A stretch of DNA of 12,249 nt from an uncultured Clostridia bacterium (GCA_910585795.1 CAJUFV010000198.1:1-12249), one strand, 5' to 3'. Counted from the stretch's first letter, positions 1 to 7,874 are shown. Numbers and translations: made by a program. Notes: generated from the letters alone by a model not told the origin.

Positions 1-68
1 GTACATTTATTATATCCTAATTTTGTCCGCTTTTTAATAGTAATATAAAATTTTTTAATACTTCCCTT

Positions 69-947
69 TTATTTTTCTTTTATAAGACTTTCCATTGCGC
101 ATAAAATCATACGAGCATTTTCATCATATACATCATCAAGCATACTCATAGGCAATGGATTTTTTCCTTTACCGATTTCCACAGTAAAGCCGGCTCTACC
201 AAATTCTTTTATAAACCAGTCCTTACAGCCTCCAAATGAAGCCGTTCCCTCCGGCACGCATACAGTATATCCGCTTTCCCGCGCCATTTTTTTTGCTGTA
301 TCAAGCGAATTGTCAGCCGTCATTCCATTAAAATCATAATATATTTCCTTGCCCTGACTATGAAAAGTAATCAGCATATCAATATCATTACATCTTACAA
401 AATTTACTATAGAGCGCGTTTCCGGCTCTGACTCAGCACATTCTCCTCCATACTTGGTCGGACCGGGCTTATCTGTGACCTTATCCCATCCGGCGTCAAA
501 ATTATGATTTATATCCACTCCACGCGCGTTTGCCTGCCACACGCGGTCAAAGCTATGTATCCCCGCCACACTTATAAGACGTCTGTGATATTCATTAGTT
601 ATATCCAATCCGTTCACCGCAATGTCCACACCATCAGGATTTACCATAGGCGCTATATATATTGTAACCATATCAGACAGCCTTTTTGTGTCATAACCGT
701 GATATTCCTGTCCTGAGTCAATACTGTCAGCGTAGCATGACATAAATTTAACAAGCAATGCCGCTGTCAGATATTCCAGTCCATGATACGCGCCGCTCAT
801 AAACAGTTTTTTGTCTCCGCTTCCAATTTTAATACACGGAATTTCTCTTCCCATAACACTTTTACCAATAATTATTTTTTCCGCGTCATCATGTTTTTCT
901 GTAAACAGCCTCATCTCATGTATCATCTTGTCATAATCATATCCCAT
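69..947 (-). CDS. M14-family zinc carboxypeptidase, gamma-D-glutamyl-diamino-acid endopeptidase-like
   Basis: This 292-residue protein has the full set of M14 metallopeptidase landmarks. The first zinc pair is H55 and E58 in GAYHGLE, followed by the NPDG segment (N103-G106). R142 and N147 in ARGVDINHNF fit the substrate-carboxylate binding positions. The third zinc ligand is H196 in TFHSQG and the general-base glutamate is E257 in FTVEIG. Within M14 the closest type I know is the single-domain enzyme that cleaves gamma-D-Glu to diaminopimelate bonds in cell-wall peptides, as in YqgT or the catalytic domain of ENP1; that substrate is inferred. No signal peptide or membrane segment is visible, so it would act in the cytosol, for example in muropeptide recycling. 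The start is well supported: AGGAGGA (954-960) lies six bases before the ATG. The gene is divergent from the pyridoxal kinase gene. Confidence 0.9.
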   Translation of the reverse strand: MGYDYDKMIHEMRLFTEKHDDAEKIIIGKSVMGREIPCIKIGSGDKKLFMSGAYHGLEYLTAALLVKFMSCYADSIDSGQEYHGYDTKRLSDMVTIYIAPMVNPDGVDIAVNGLDITNEYHRRLISVAGIHSFDRVWQANARGVDINHNFDAGWDKVTDKPGPTKYGGECAESEPETRSIVNFVRCNDIDMLITFHSQGKEIYYDFNGMTADNSLDTAKKMARESGYTVCVPEGTASFGGCKDWFIKEFGRAGFTVEIGKGKNPLPMSMLDDVYDENARMILCAMESLIKEK

Positions 948-1015
948 ATGCAGTCCTCCTGTCAGACTTTGATACAGTAATCTATTCCCTGTCGTTTATC
1001 TTTATGATGAATTTA

Positions 1016-1044
1016 TTGACATTAAGAATAAAATGGTATAAAAT
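1016..1044 (+). promoter_or_regulatory. SigA-type promoter of the pyridoxal kinase gene
   Basis: A perfect TTGACA (1016-1021) is followed by a 17-base spacer and TAAAAT (1039-1044), one base from the TATAAT consensus. Transcription would start near 1051, leaving a leader of about 30 bases before the ATG at 1082. An upstream in-frame ATG at 1004 lies before this promoter and so would not be transcribed from it. Confidence 0.7.
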
Positions 1045-1081
1045 TATTGTTACGCATTATACACGGAAAGGATTTTGTATT

Positions 1082-1918
1082 ATGAAAAGAATTGTGACCA
1101 TACAGGATATATCCTGCTTCGGAAAATGCTCGCTCACAGTGGCGCTGCCGATAATCTCCGCCATGGGAGTGGAAGCATGCTGTGTTCCTACCGCTGTACT
1201 TTCCACTCATACAGGAGGATTTACAGGATACACATATCATGACCTTACCAATGATATACCTGAAATCTCAAATCACTGGAAAAATATCGGTCTTAATTTT
1301 GATGCTGTATATACCGGCTATCTGGGGTCATTTGAACAAATAAAAATTGTTTCAGATTTTTTTGATATATTTAAAACATCCGATAATCTTCTTATAGTCG
1401 ATCCGGTTATGGGTGACAAAGGAAAATTCTATGCCGGATTTACAAACGCATTTGCTGAGGAAATGAAAAAGCTATGTAAAAAAGCCGATGTCATACTACC
1501 TAATCTTACAGAGGCGGCGCTTCTTCTGGGTGAACCGTACGCGGGTGATAACTATGACGAAAACTTTATAAAAAATATGCTTATACGCCTTTCCGCGCTT
1601 GGCTCAAAAATAGTTGTGCTTACCGGAGTCAGCTTCGATGAAAACTCTCAGGGAGTGATGTCCTACAACAGTGAAACCGGCGAATTTTCATCATACTTCA
1701 ATGATAATATACCAGGTTATTTTCACAGTACAGGCGATGTTTTTTCAAGCACTCTTTCGGGCGCTCTTGTAAAAGGCTTTGATATGGGTATGTCATTAAA
1801 AATAGCTGTTGATTTTACAGTTGACTGTATAAAGCATACTCTTGAATATAAAAAAGAACATTGGTATGGGGTCAGGTTTGAGGATTGCCTGCCTGACTTA
1901 ATTAATATGATAAAATAG
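1082..1918 (+). CDS. pdxY: Pyridoxal/pyridoxamine kinase (PfkB/ribokinase superfamily)
   Basis: The protein (278 residues) phosphorylates pyridoxal or pyridoxamine with ATP, salvaging vitamin B6 to the cofactor form. It matches the PdxK/PdxY branch of the ribokinase superfamily. Visible landmarks are IQDISCFGKCS (7-17), CVPTAVLSTHTGGF (34-47), YTGYLGS (77-83), VDPVMGDKGKFY (106-117) and the ATP-site signature STGDVFSSTL, where D219 is the catalytic aspartate. The C-terminal GVRFEDCLP (263-271) is also typical. Length fits the family. I chose the ATG at 1082 because GGAAAGGA (1065-1072) lies nine bases before it, the protein family begins here, and the promoter at 1016-1044 rules out the longer reading from 1004. 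The gene ends in TAG and is single; no convincing terminator follows. Which B6 form it prefers, and thus the symbol, cannot be read from sequence. Confidence 0.88.
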   Translation: MKRIVTIQDISCFGKCSLTVALPIISAMGVEACCVPTAVLSTHTGGFTGYTYHDLTNDIPEISNHWKNIGLNFDAVYTGYLGSFEQIKIVSDFFDIFKTSDNLLIVDPVMGDKGKFYAGFTNAFAEEMKKLCKKADVILPNLTEAALLLGEPYAGDNYDENFIKNMLIRLSALGSKIVVLTGVSFDENSQGVMSYNSETGEFSSYFNDNIPGYFHSTGDVFSSTLSGALVKGFDMGMSLKIAVDFTVDCIKHTLEYKKEHWYGVRFEDCLPDLINMIK

Positions 1919-1968
1919 CGCATTGGGCTTTTGACAGAACATACTCTGTAATATTGGGAGTACATTTT

Positions 1969-2310
1969 ATTAATATTGATATTGATTACATCACAATAGG
2001 AAAAAGAATACGTGATGAACGTGAAAAACGCTCTCTCAGCCAGCGTTAGTTAGCCGGTAAATCAGGTTTTTCATCTCACCATATGGAGCACATCGAAAGC
2101 GCGTCAACCCACCTAAGCCTACCTGTACTGATAAGTGTAGCAAACACTCTCAATGTATCCTCAGATGACCTGATATGTGATAATCTCACCGCCTCAAGAG
2201 AAGCTTATAAAAACTCCATCATATCTGAATTGGAGGATTACGGCGACAAGAAACTCTGGCTTTTATCTGACTCCATGAAATCTATCAAGGCTTCATACAG
2301 AAGTCTGTAA
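1969..2310 (+). pseudogene. Broken XRE-type helix-turn-helix regulator (no start codon, internal TAG)
   Basis: One reading frame encodes a classic XRE/Cro-CI helix-turn-helix: IGKRIRDEREKRSLSQR, then TAG at 2047-2049, then LAGKSGFSSHHMEHIES (residue H where Y or I is usual), then a normal continuation through VLISVANTLNVSSDDLI and a tail to TAA at 2308-2310. The TAG sits where the family has Glu or Gln in SQxxLA, so it is one base change from a sense codon. The start is also damaged: GGGAG (1956-1960) has the look of a ribosome binding site, but the codon at the right distance is ATT (1969), not ATG. The only ATG further on (2083) lies past the recognition helix and has no ribosome binding site. 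Apart from these two points the frame is clean for 113 codons, so the decay is recent. A sequencing error at either spot is possible but would have to occur twice. The 3' end overlaps zur by 18 bases, tail to tail. Confidence 0.75.
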
Positions 2311-2703
2311 ATTTATTTTGCCGGCACATTTGCCGCAGTAACCGTATATTTCCAGCTTATGTCCGGTAACAGTAAAATCACTCACCTCGGGCGTATGCAT
2401 CGGACATATATTGACGCTTTTCATTTCTCCGCATCCAAGACAAATCGCGTAATGACGATGATGTCCTCCGGTAAGCTCATAATAAAACCTATCACTGTCC
2501 TGAATTGTTTTTTTACTGACTATTCCCTTTTCACAAAGTTTTTCTACTATACGGTATACTGTTGAAAGTGAAATTTCATCTGACATTTCAAATATACTCT
2601 CAGCCGTAAGTGGTACACGTGCTTCTGTAAGCAGTTTCATAACATTAATACGCTGCTTTGTGCATTTAAGTCCGGAATCTGAAAGAAGCTTATTTATCTC
2701 CAT
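2293..2703 (-). CDS. zur: Fur-family zinc-responsive repressor Zur
   Basis: This is a 136-residue Fur-family regulator. The N-terminal winged helix spans roughly residues 1-75, with SLSTVYRIVEKLCEKGIV as the DNA-reading helix and wing. The dimer/metal domain follows. Two CxxC pairs, C88/C91 (CLGCG) and C123/C126 (YCGKC), form the structural zinc site. H82, H84, C100 or H103, H115 and E118 are candidates for the sensing site. Fur, PerR and Zur cannot be told apart by these motifs alone. The Zur call rests on the gene being last in a znuA-znuC-znuB operon. With bound zinc it would repress that operon, including its own gene. I chose the ATG at 2701-2703 because the strong Shine-Dalgarno AGAAGGTGAT (2708-2717) fits it; the GTG at 2710-2712 lies inside that site. 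It begins five bases after the znuB stop, which indicates translational coupling. Confidence 0.85.
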   Translation of the reverse strand: MEINKLLSDSGLKCTKQRINVMKLLTEARVPLTAESIFEMSDEISLSTVYRIVEKLCEKGIVSKKTIQDSDRFYYELTGGHHRHYAICLGCGEMKSVNICPMHTPEVSDFTVTGHKLEIYGYCGKCAGKINLQTSV

Positions 2704-2707
2704 ATAT

Positions 2708-2717
2708 ATCACCTTCT
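2708..2717 (-). promoter_or_regulatory. Ribosome binding site that fixes the zur start
   Basis: On the minus strand AGAAGGTGAT differs by one base from the extended Shine-Dalgarno AGGAGGTGAT. Its AAGG core ends about eight bases before the ATG at 2703. It overlaps the znuB stop codon (2709-2711) and the alternative GTG, so the ATG start is the better choice and zur is coupled to znuB. Confidence 0.65.
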
Positions 2718-3515
2718 TATGTTTCTGGAAACCGCTGACATAACAAGCAGAAAAACAACCCCTATAAGCACAATTGTTCCGCCCGGACGCAAATCAGCAT
2801 AATAAGATACAAATAATCCGGTAAGCGTAAATATCTCAGCAAATACCACAGACAAACAAACAGTCTGTTTATAGCTTTTAGCGGCAAGCATTGCCGACGC
2901 GACAGGAATTACAATCAAAGAAGATATCATAAGCGCGCCCACTATTCTTGAAGCCACAGACACAGTAACAGCCGTCAGGAACATAAGTATAAGATTTACT
3001 CTTCCTGCCGGCACTCCTGCCAGTCTTGCCGCCTCCTCGTCAAAGGTAACAAAAAACAGTTCCTTATATAATAAAACCGACACAATTATCACCGCAATTC
3101 CCAGTCCTATTGTCAGACACATTTCAAAATCCGTAATAGCCACAATCGAGCCAAAAAGAAAACTGTTTAAATTAGCCGAGCCATTTTTTATAAAGCCTGA
3201 AAGTACCGCAGTGAGACCTATACCGGCAGACATCACTATCACAGTCGCGATTTCCGAGTATCTGCCGAATATTTTTCTTAACAGCTCAATTCCCAATACA
3301 GCTACTACAGAAAAAAACACCGCACCCAATATAGGATTTACACCAAGCACCAGTCCCAGCGCAATACCCGCAAGCGCTGAATGTGACGTTGCGTCACCTA
3401 TTGCGGATAATCTCTTAAGCACAATCGGAGTGCCTATACACGGAGCAATCACCGCAATAATTATTGCCGCAAAAAACGCGCGGCGCATAAATTCATATTG
3501 AAAAATCTCAGGCAT
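2709..3515 (-). CDS. znuB: Zinc ABC transporter permease ZnuB
   Basis: The 268-residue protein is a metal-type ABC permease (ABC-3 family) with about eight hydrophobic segments, starting at FFAAIIIAVIAPCIGTPIVL (14-33). Conserved stretches include KRLSAIGDATSHSALAGIALG (34-54, the family's internal metal-path region), the coupling loop DEEAARLAGVP (159-169), and the end segment SYYADLRPGGTIVL (237-250). It forms the membrane channel for zinc delivered by ZnuA and powered by ZnuC. An upstream in-frame TTG at 3537-3539 would add eight residues, but GGAAGGAGAG lies between it and the ATG at 3513-3515, so the ATG is preferred. With that start znuB overlaps the end of znuC by eight bases (ATGCCTGA), a common coupling arrangement. 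Metal specificity (zinc rather than manganese or iron) comes from the operon, not this protein. Confidence 0.9.
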   Translation of the reverse strand: MPEIFQYEFMRRAFFAAIIIAVIAPCIGTPIVLKRLSAIGDATSHSALAGIALGLVLGVNPILGAVFFSVVAVLGIELLRKIFGRYSEIATVIVMSAGIGLTAVLSGFIKNGSANLNSFLFGSIVAITDFEMCLTIGLGIAVIIVSVLLYKELFFVTFDEEAARLAGVPAGRVNLILMFLTAVTVSVASRIVGALMISSLIVIPVASAMLAAKSYKQTVCLSVVFAEIFTLTGLFVSYYADLRPGGTIVLIGVVFLLVMSAVSRNIRR

Positions 3516-4248
3516 GATGATGCTCTCTCCTTCCGGCAAATATATCGTTTATCTGCTGTATTGTAAGATTATTTCTGTTTACAAACTCTCCGTTGCCATG
3601 CTCGCAGAAAATCAGCAGCTTATTTGAAACACGTACTAATTCAGGGGTATCATGATTTGTCATTATTATAGTCATTCCCTGATTATTAAGGTCACGTATT
3701 ATATCCATAATCTGCTTTACTGACTTTGCGTCCACTCCGACTGTCGGCTCATCCATAAGCAGCAGTTCCGGCTGGGAAATTAACGCGCGCGCTATAAAAA
3801 TTCTCTGCTGCTGTCCGCCGGACAGTCTGCCTATAAGCCTATTTTCATAATCCTCCATACCGACTTTTTTCAGCGCTTTCCTCATCTGCTCATTATCCTC
3901 TTTTGTATATCTTCTGAATAATCCCTTTTTACTGTAAAGATTAGCCATTACAACTTCTCTGACAGTCGCGGGAAAATCACTGTTAAAGGAATTAGCTTTT
4001 TGAGAAACATATCCGATTTTATAGTTAGACCGAAATTTTGAAAGCGGTTCACCAAACAATGTTATATCACCGCTTGCGCAGGGAAGCAGCCTCAGAATTA
4101 TTTTTATCAGCGTGCTTTTCCCCGCCCCGTTTGCTCCGATTATTCCTAAAAAATCCCCTTTGCGCAGAGTAATATTTATATCTCTTAGTACAGACGTGTC
4201 GGGATATTCAAAATTAAGATGCTCTATCTTTAAAATTTCCTGCTCCAT
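3508..4248 (-). CDS. znuC: Zinc ABC transporter ATP-binding protein ZnuC
   Basis: All ABC ATPase motifs are present in this 246-residue protein: Walker A GANGAGKST (38-46), the Q-loop glutamine Q83 in YVSQKANSF, signature LSGGQQQR (142-149), Walker B LLLMDE (162-167) with catalytic E167, and the switch histidine H199 in TNHD. It dimerises on the cytoplasmic face of the membrane and drives zinc import through ZnuB. It starts seven bases after the znuA stop. The ribosome binding site is weak (AAAGGCGG about 12 bases upstream, lying within the last codons of znuA), so translation probably depends on coupling to znuA. The C-terminal HHHA is partly dictated by the overlap with the znuB start and need not have a role in metal binding. 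Confidence 0.92.
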   Translation of the reverse strand: MEQEILKIEHLNFEYPDTSVLRDINITLRKGDFLGIIGANGAGKSTLIKIILRLLPCASGDITLFGEPLSKFRSNYKIGYVSQKANSFNSDFPATVREVVMANLYSKKGLFRRYTKEDNEQMRKALKKVGMEDYENRLIGRLSGGQQQRIFIARALISQPELLLMDEPTVGVDAKSVKQIMDIIRDLNNQGMTIIMTNHDTPELVRVSNKLLIFCEHGNGEFVNRNNLTIQQINDIFAGRREHHHA

Positions 4249-4255
4249 TTACTAA

Positions 4256-5101
4256 TTAAACCGCCTTTTTTAACTGTTCAAGATTAAGCTCCATTATTGT
4301 TACATAATCTCTGTGCTCACTGTCTCCCTCAAAGGTATACAGCGGAACCGCCTCAACTCCGGCTTCCTCCGCCACCGCGTTTGCCATTTTGTCACCGTCA
4401 ATCGGGTCATAAAATATACACTTTGCGCCTTCATTTCTGATTTGCTCAACAATATTCGCCATCTGCGCCGGAGATGGGTCACTGTCACCGGCTATACCTT
4501 CAAGAGCAATCTGCTCCATACCGAATTCTCTGCATAAATACCCGTACGCTCCGTGCGTTACAAATAATTTTACGCCCTCAAGTCCGGCCTTTTTATATTC
4601 ATCTTGAACTCTGTCAATTTGAGCGCTGTACACCATGAAACGGTCAAGATATCTGTCGGCGTTTTTACTGTCTGCCGTCGAAAAGGCTTTATAAATATTC
4701 TCAAGCTGTAGCTGCGCATTTTCCAAGCTCAGCCATACATGCGGGTCTGTATTTTCAGACATACCGTTTAAATTATCGCTCGCACATACTGTAACAACAT
4801 CATCCGGCAAGGCCTCCTTTACCCTGACAGCCCAGTCGTCTATGCCCATACCATTATATACAAACACATCCGCGTCAGACAATTTTGCCATATCTGCCGC
4901 TGTCGGCTCAAAATCATGAGGCTCAGTTCCCAGCGGCACAATACTATGATATACAATATCCTCGCCGCCTATTTCACGCACAAAGTCATTCATCGCATAA
5001 AAAGACGCGTATACTGTGAGTTTGTCAGGCTGCTTTACTACTACTCCGCAGGATGTAAGAAGAAGCGATAATACCACTATTAATGATAATTTTCTTTTCA
5101 T
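4256..5101 (-). CDS. znuA: Zinc-binding lipoprotein ZnuA, ABC transporter receptor
   Basis: This is the extracellular metal receptor of the importer (281 residues, cluster A-I / ZinT-TroA fold). The N-terminus is a lipoprotein signal: KRK, a hydrophobic stretch to residue 15, and the lipobox LTSC with lipidated C18. Metal ligands expected for the zinc branch are visible: H62 in TEPHDFEPT, H121 in DPHVWL, H183 in VTHGAYGYL and an acidic fourth ligand, probably E258 in YTFEGD. The His-rich flexible loop seen in many proteobacterial ZnuA proteins is absent, as in several Firmicute homologues. The start is backed by AAAGGA seven bases upstream. It is first in the operon and has its own promoter and candidate operator in the 108-base gap after polA. 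A manganese or mixed specificity cannot be excluded from sequence, but the linked zur favours zinc. Confidence 0.9.
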   Translation of the reverse strand: MKRKLSLIVVLSLLLTSCGVVVKQPDKLTVYASFYAMNDFVREIGGEDIVYHSIVPLGTEPHDFEPTAADMAKLSDADVFVYNGMGIDDWAVRVKEALPDDVVTVCASDNLNGMSENTDPHVWLSLENAQLQLENIYKAFSTADSKNADRYLDRFMVYSAQIDRVQDEYKKAGLEGVKLFVTHGAYGYLCREFGMEQIALEGIAGDSDPSPAQMANIVEQIRNEGAKCIFYDPIDGDKMANAVAEEAGVEAVPLYTFEGDSEHRDYVTIMELNLEQLKKAV

Positions 5102-5129
5102 ATTAAATTCCTTTCTATATCAGGATAAA

Positions 5130-5146
5130 TTGTTTGCAAGCAACAA
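5130..5146. promoter_or_regulatory. Candidate Zur operator in front of znuA
   Basis: TTGTT (5130-5134), seven bases, then AACAA (5142-5146) form a short dyad whose centre also contains TTGCAAGCAA. It lies just downstream of the predicted -10 box of znuA and over the predicted start of transcription, where a repressor would block initiation. It does not closely match the Bacillus Zur box I know, so the assignment to Zur is inference from position. Confidence 0.3.
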
Positions 5147-5175
5147 ATTATGTGTTATACTCTGCTGTGATACAA
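5147..5175 (-). promoter_or_regulatory. Candidate promoter of the znuACB-zur operon
   Basis: On the minus strand TTGTAT (5170-5175), a 17-base spacer and CATAAT (5147-5152) form a plausible SigA promoter with a good -10 and a weak -35. Transcription would start near 5140, about 40 bases before the znuA ATG. A second -10-like TATAAC lies at 5154-5159 but has no -35 at a suitable distance. Confidence 0.45.
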
Positions 5176-5183
5176 ATACTTAT

Positions 5184-5210
5184 GAAAGGCTGTCTCAAAG
5201 ACAGTCTTTC
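5184..5210 (-). terminator. Hairpin at the end of polA, possible weak terminator
   Basis: On the minus strand GAAAGACTGTCT, loop TTG, then AGACAGCCTTTC fold into an 11-pair stem with one A/C mismatch. It begins at the polA TAG stop (5210-5212). The stretch after it (ATAAGTATTTG) has only a broken run of T, so termination would be partial and some read-through into the znu operon is likely. Confidence 0.45.
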
Positions 5211-7828
5211 TACTTTGCGTCATACCAGCTGCGTCCTACCGACATATCCACCTTAAGAGGTATACTAAGCGTCATAGCGCCCTGCATTTCCTCGCTTAAA
5301 ATATTTTTCACAATTTCCACTTCATCCTTATGCGCTTCAACAATCAGTTCGTCGTGTACCTGCAATATAAGACGCGATTTCAGCTTTTCCCTTATCAGTC
5401 TATTATCCACACGCACCATCGCCAGCTTAATAATATCCGCCGCTGTTCCCTGTATCGGCGTATTAAGCGCCACTCTTTCACCAAACTGACGTATACTGTA
5501 ATTAGATGATTTTAATTCCGGAATATATCTAATTCTGTTCATCATAGTTTTTACATAACCGTTTTTCTTTGCCTGTTCCTTAATTTCAGCCATATAATTT
5601 CTTACACCGTGATACTTTGCAAGATAACTGTCTATATATGCTTTCGCTTCCTTAACCGAAATCTTTAAGTCCTGAGCCAAAGAAAATTCTCCAATTCCGT
5701 ACACAATACCAAAATTCACAGCCTTTGCGCTTGAACGCTGTTCCTTTGTTATAGCTTCAAGCGGTATTCCAAGCACCTGTGACGCTGTAACCGAGTGAAT
5801 ATCCTCATTATTTTTAAAAGCGTTTATCATTGTTTCATCATTTGCCATGTGCGCCAGAACACGCAGCTCAATCTGTGAATAGTCCGCGTCAACAAGAACA
5901 TACCCCTCCGGAGCAACAAACATTTTTCTTATTTCACGTCCAAGCTCTGTACGCGTGGGGATATTCTGTAAATTAGGCTCGGTCGATGACAGTCTTCCCG
6001 TAACTGTAACCGTCTGTGTAAATACTGAATGAATACGGTGTGTATTTGGATTCACTACCGCCGCAAGACCGTCACAGTATGTGCTTTTCAGCTTAGTGAT
6101 TTTACGGTATTCCATCAAAAAACCAATTATAGGATGCTTATTCCTGAGCTTCTCAAGAACATCCGCATTTGTGGCATATCCCGTCTTTGTTCTCTTAACA
6201 GGCGTTAATCCAATTTTTTCAAAAAGAATAACCCCAAGCTGTTTAGGTGAATTTATATTAAATTCCTCTCCCGCAAGAAAATATATCTCATGGGTAAGCT
6301 CCTCGATTTTTCTGCCAAGAGTATCGGCAAACTCTTTAAGCTGGGCGTCATCTACAAGAAAGCCGTTTATTTCCAGATGAGCAAGCACTGTTACAAGAGG
6401 AAGCTCTATTTCACGGTATAGTTTTTCCTGCCCGTTTTCCGTTATCTTATTATTTATACGCTCATTAAGCGCGTATAATGCTACGGCGCATTTGGATAGA
6501 TATTCACTCCTGTCGCTTTTATTATCGTCAAACAAAGACAGCTGTTTAGCCTCCGGCTTCTCTATTTCCATTCCAAAATACTCACCTGTTAGCTTCTCAA
6601 TAGTATATTCATTTCTTGCCGGGTCAACCAGATACGCAGCTATTGCCGTATCATCGCTCATGCTCTTAACATCAATTCTGCCATTCAGCTTCACAAGCAT
6701 TTCTTTCGCGTCAAATAAAATCTTTTTTATACTCTCATCCTCAAAAAGCCGCTGTGCCGCCTCTATAGCATGTTCTCCTTCAACAGTATAAACCTGCTTT
6801 CCTGAAGCCACCGCAAAACCCGTCAGTTTGTCCTCCGCAAAATCAGTCACAACCGCTACAGTATCACCAAGCTCTGCCGGCACATCGTTTCCCGTGTCCA
6901 ATACCCGCATATCCGCAAATATATCCTCTGTCTCTGACGCCATACTATTTTCAGCTGATAAATTCAATTTTTTAATAATACTATTAAGCTCAAGACGTTT
7001 TAAAATATCATATAACTCACTGTTGCCGTCCAAACCTTTAAATACGCAGTCCTCCGCGGAAAAATCAACAGGCGCGCCGCGGTCAATCGTGGCAAGCTCC
7101 TTGGACATAAACGCCATATCACGGCCTTCACGAAGCTTTTCCAGCATCGCTCCCTTTAAGCCAATATCATCAATATTATCATATATATATTCAATACTGT
7201 GATATTTTTCAATAAGATTGACAGCGGTTTTTTCTCCTATACCCTTAACCCCGGGGATATTATCCGAAGGGTCGCCCATAAGCGCCTTAATATCTATAAA
7301 CTCTTCTGGTGTGACATGATAACGCTCCTTAACAGCCGCGTCGTCATATATTATCGTCTCATTATATCCTGACCTTGTGACAGTAAGAATCACCTTTGTC
7401 TTATCACTTGCCAGCTGCAAATCATCCTTATCGCCTGTAGCTATAAAACAGCTTATACCCTGCTCTTCGCACATTTTCGCAACTGTTCCTATTATATCGT
7501 CCGCTTCATAACCTTCTTTTTCAAGAATAGTCATATTCATTGCGCGGAGCACATCCTTCATCAGCGGCATCTGCGCAACAAGTCCCTCAGGCATAGGCTT
7601 TCTCTGCGCTTTGTAGCCATCATACTGAATATGCCGGAATGTGGGAGCTTTGACATCAAAAGCGGCGCAGATATAATCGGGTTCCTGCTCCTTAATCAGC
7701 TTTAACAGAATATTCAGAAAACCGTAAATCGCATTTGTAGGAGTACCGTCCTTCGTGCTGAGGTATCTTACACCGTAAAACGCGCGGTTCAATATACTGT
7801 TTGAATCCAAGATAAGTAATTTTTTCAT
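5210..7828 (-). CDS. polA: DNA polymerase I
   Basis: Full-length PolA (872 residues). The N-terminal 5'-3' flap exonuclease (1-290) looks active, with LILDSN (5-10), EADD (108-111), TGDKDD (131-136) and the helix-hairpin region GDPSDNIPGVKGIGEKTA (185-202). The middle domain (about 310-480) has lost the acidic residues of the 3'-5' proofreading site: where the first exonuclease motif should read DxE it has VVTDFAED. This is typical of many Firmicute Pol I enzymes. The polymerase domain is intact: motif A DYSQIELR with D649, motif B R698 to Y710 with K702 and F706, and motif C HDE (825-827). F706 rather than Tyr predicts discrimination against dideoxynucleotides. The enzyme fills gaps and removes primers during lagging-strand synthesis and repair. 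GAAAGG (7836-7841) lies seven bases before the ATG. Confidence 0.97.
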   Translation of the reverse strand: MKKLLILDSNSILNRAFYGVRYLSTKDGTPTNAIYGFLNILLKLIKEQEPDYICAAFDVKAPTFRHIQYDGYKAQRKPMPEGLVAQMPLMKDVLRAMNMTILEKEGYEADDIIGTVAKMCEEQGISCFIATGDKDDLQLASDKTKVILTVTRSGYNETIIYDDAAVKERYHVTPEEFIDIKALMGDPSDNIPGVKGIGEKTAVNLIEKYHSIEYIYDNIDDIGLKGAMLEKLREGRDMAFMSKELATIDRGAPVDFSAEDCVFKGLDGNSELYDILKRLELNSIIKKLNLSAENSMASETEDIFADMRVLDTGNDVPAELGDTVAVVTDFAEDKLTGFAVASGKQVYTVEGEHAIEAAQRLFEDESIKKILFDAKEMLVKLNGRIDVKSMSDDTAIAAYLVDPARNEYTIEKLTGEYFGMEIEKPEAKQLSLFDDNKSDRSEYLSKCAVALYALNERINNKITENGQEKLYREIELPLVTVLAHLEINGFLVDDAQLKEFADTLGRKIEELTHEIYFLAGEEFNINSPKQLGVILFEKIGLTPVKRTKTGYATNADVLEKLRNKHPIIGFLMEYRKITKLKSTYCDGLAAVVNPNTHRIHSVFTQTVTVTGRLSSTEPNLQNIPTRTELGREIRKMFVAPEGYVLVDADYSQIELRVLAHMANDETMINAFKNNEDIHSVTASQVLGIPLEAITKEQRSSAKAVNFGIVYGIGEFSLAQDLKISVKEAKAYIDSYLAKYHGVRNYMAEIKEQAKKNGYVKTMMNRIRYIPELKSSNYSIRQFGERVALNTPIQGTAADIIKLAMVRVDNRLIREKLKSRLILQVHDELIVEAHKDEVEIVKNILSEEMQGAMTLSIPLKVDMSVGRSWYDAK

Positions 7829-7874
7829 ATTTTTTCCTTTCTTTTCGCTGTATATTTATAGCGGCTCCAAGTAC

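Noticed and set aside
1..68. Possible terminator after the carboxypeptidase gene
   Set aside because: The region is AT-rich with T-runs, but I could find no stem before them.
1004..1081. Upstream ATG extending the pyridoxal kinase by 26 residues
   Set aside because: It lies before the promoter at 1016-1044, has no ribosome binding site and adds sequence foreign to the family; the ATG at 1082 has GGAAAGGA in front.
2047..2049. TAG read as a sense codon (recoding or pyrrolysine)
   Set aside because: TAG ends the kinase gene and polA normally in this window, there is no insertion element near it, and the same gene also lacks a start codon.
2704..2712. GTG start for zur, overlapping the znuB stop
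   Set aside because: It sits inside the Shine-Dalgarno sequence that serves the ATG at 2703.
3516..3539. TTG start for znuB eight codons upstream
   Set aside because: The ribosome binding site GGAAGGAGAG lies downstream of it and in front of the ATG at 3515.
5016..5489. 157-codon open frame on the plus strand
   Set aside because: It runs antisense across the ends of znuA and polA, has no ribosome binding site and reads as low-quality Ser/Ile-rich sequence; a shadow of the real genes.
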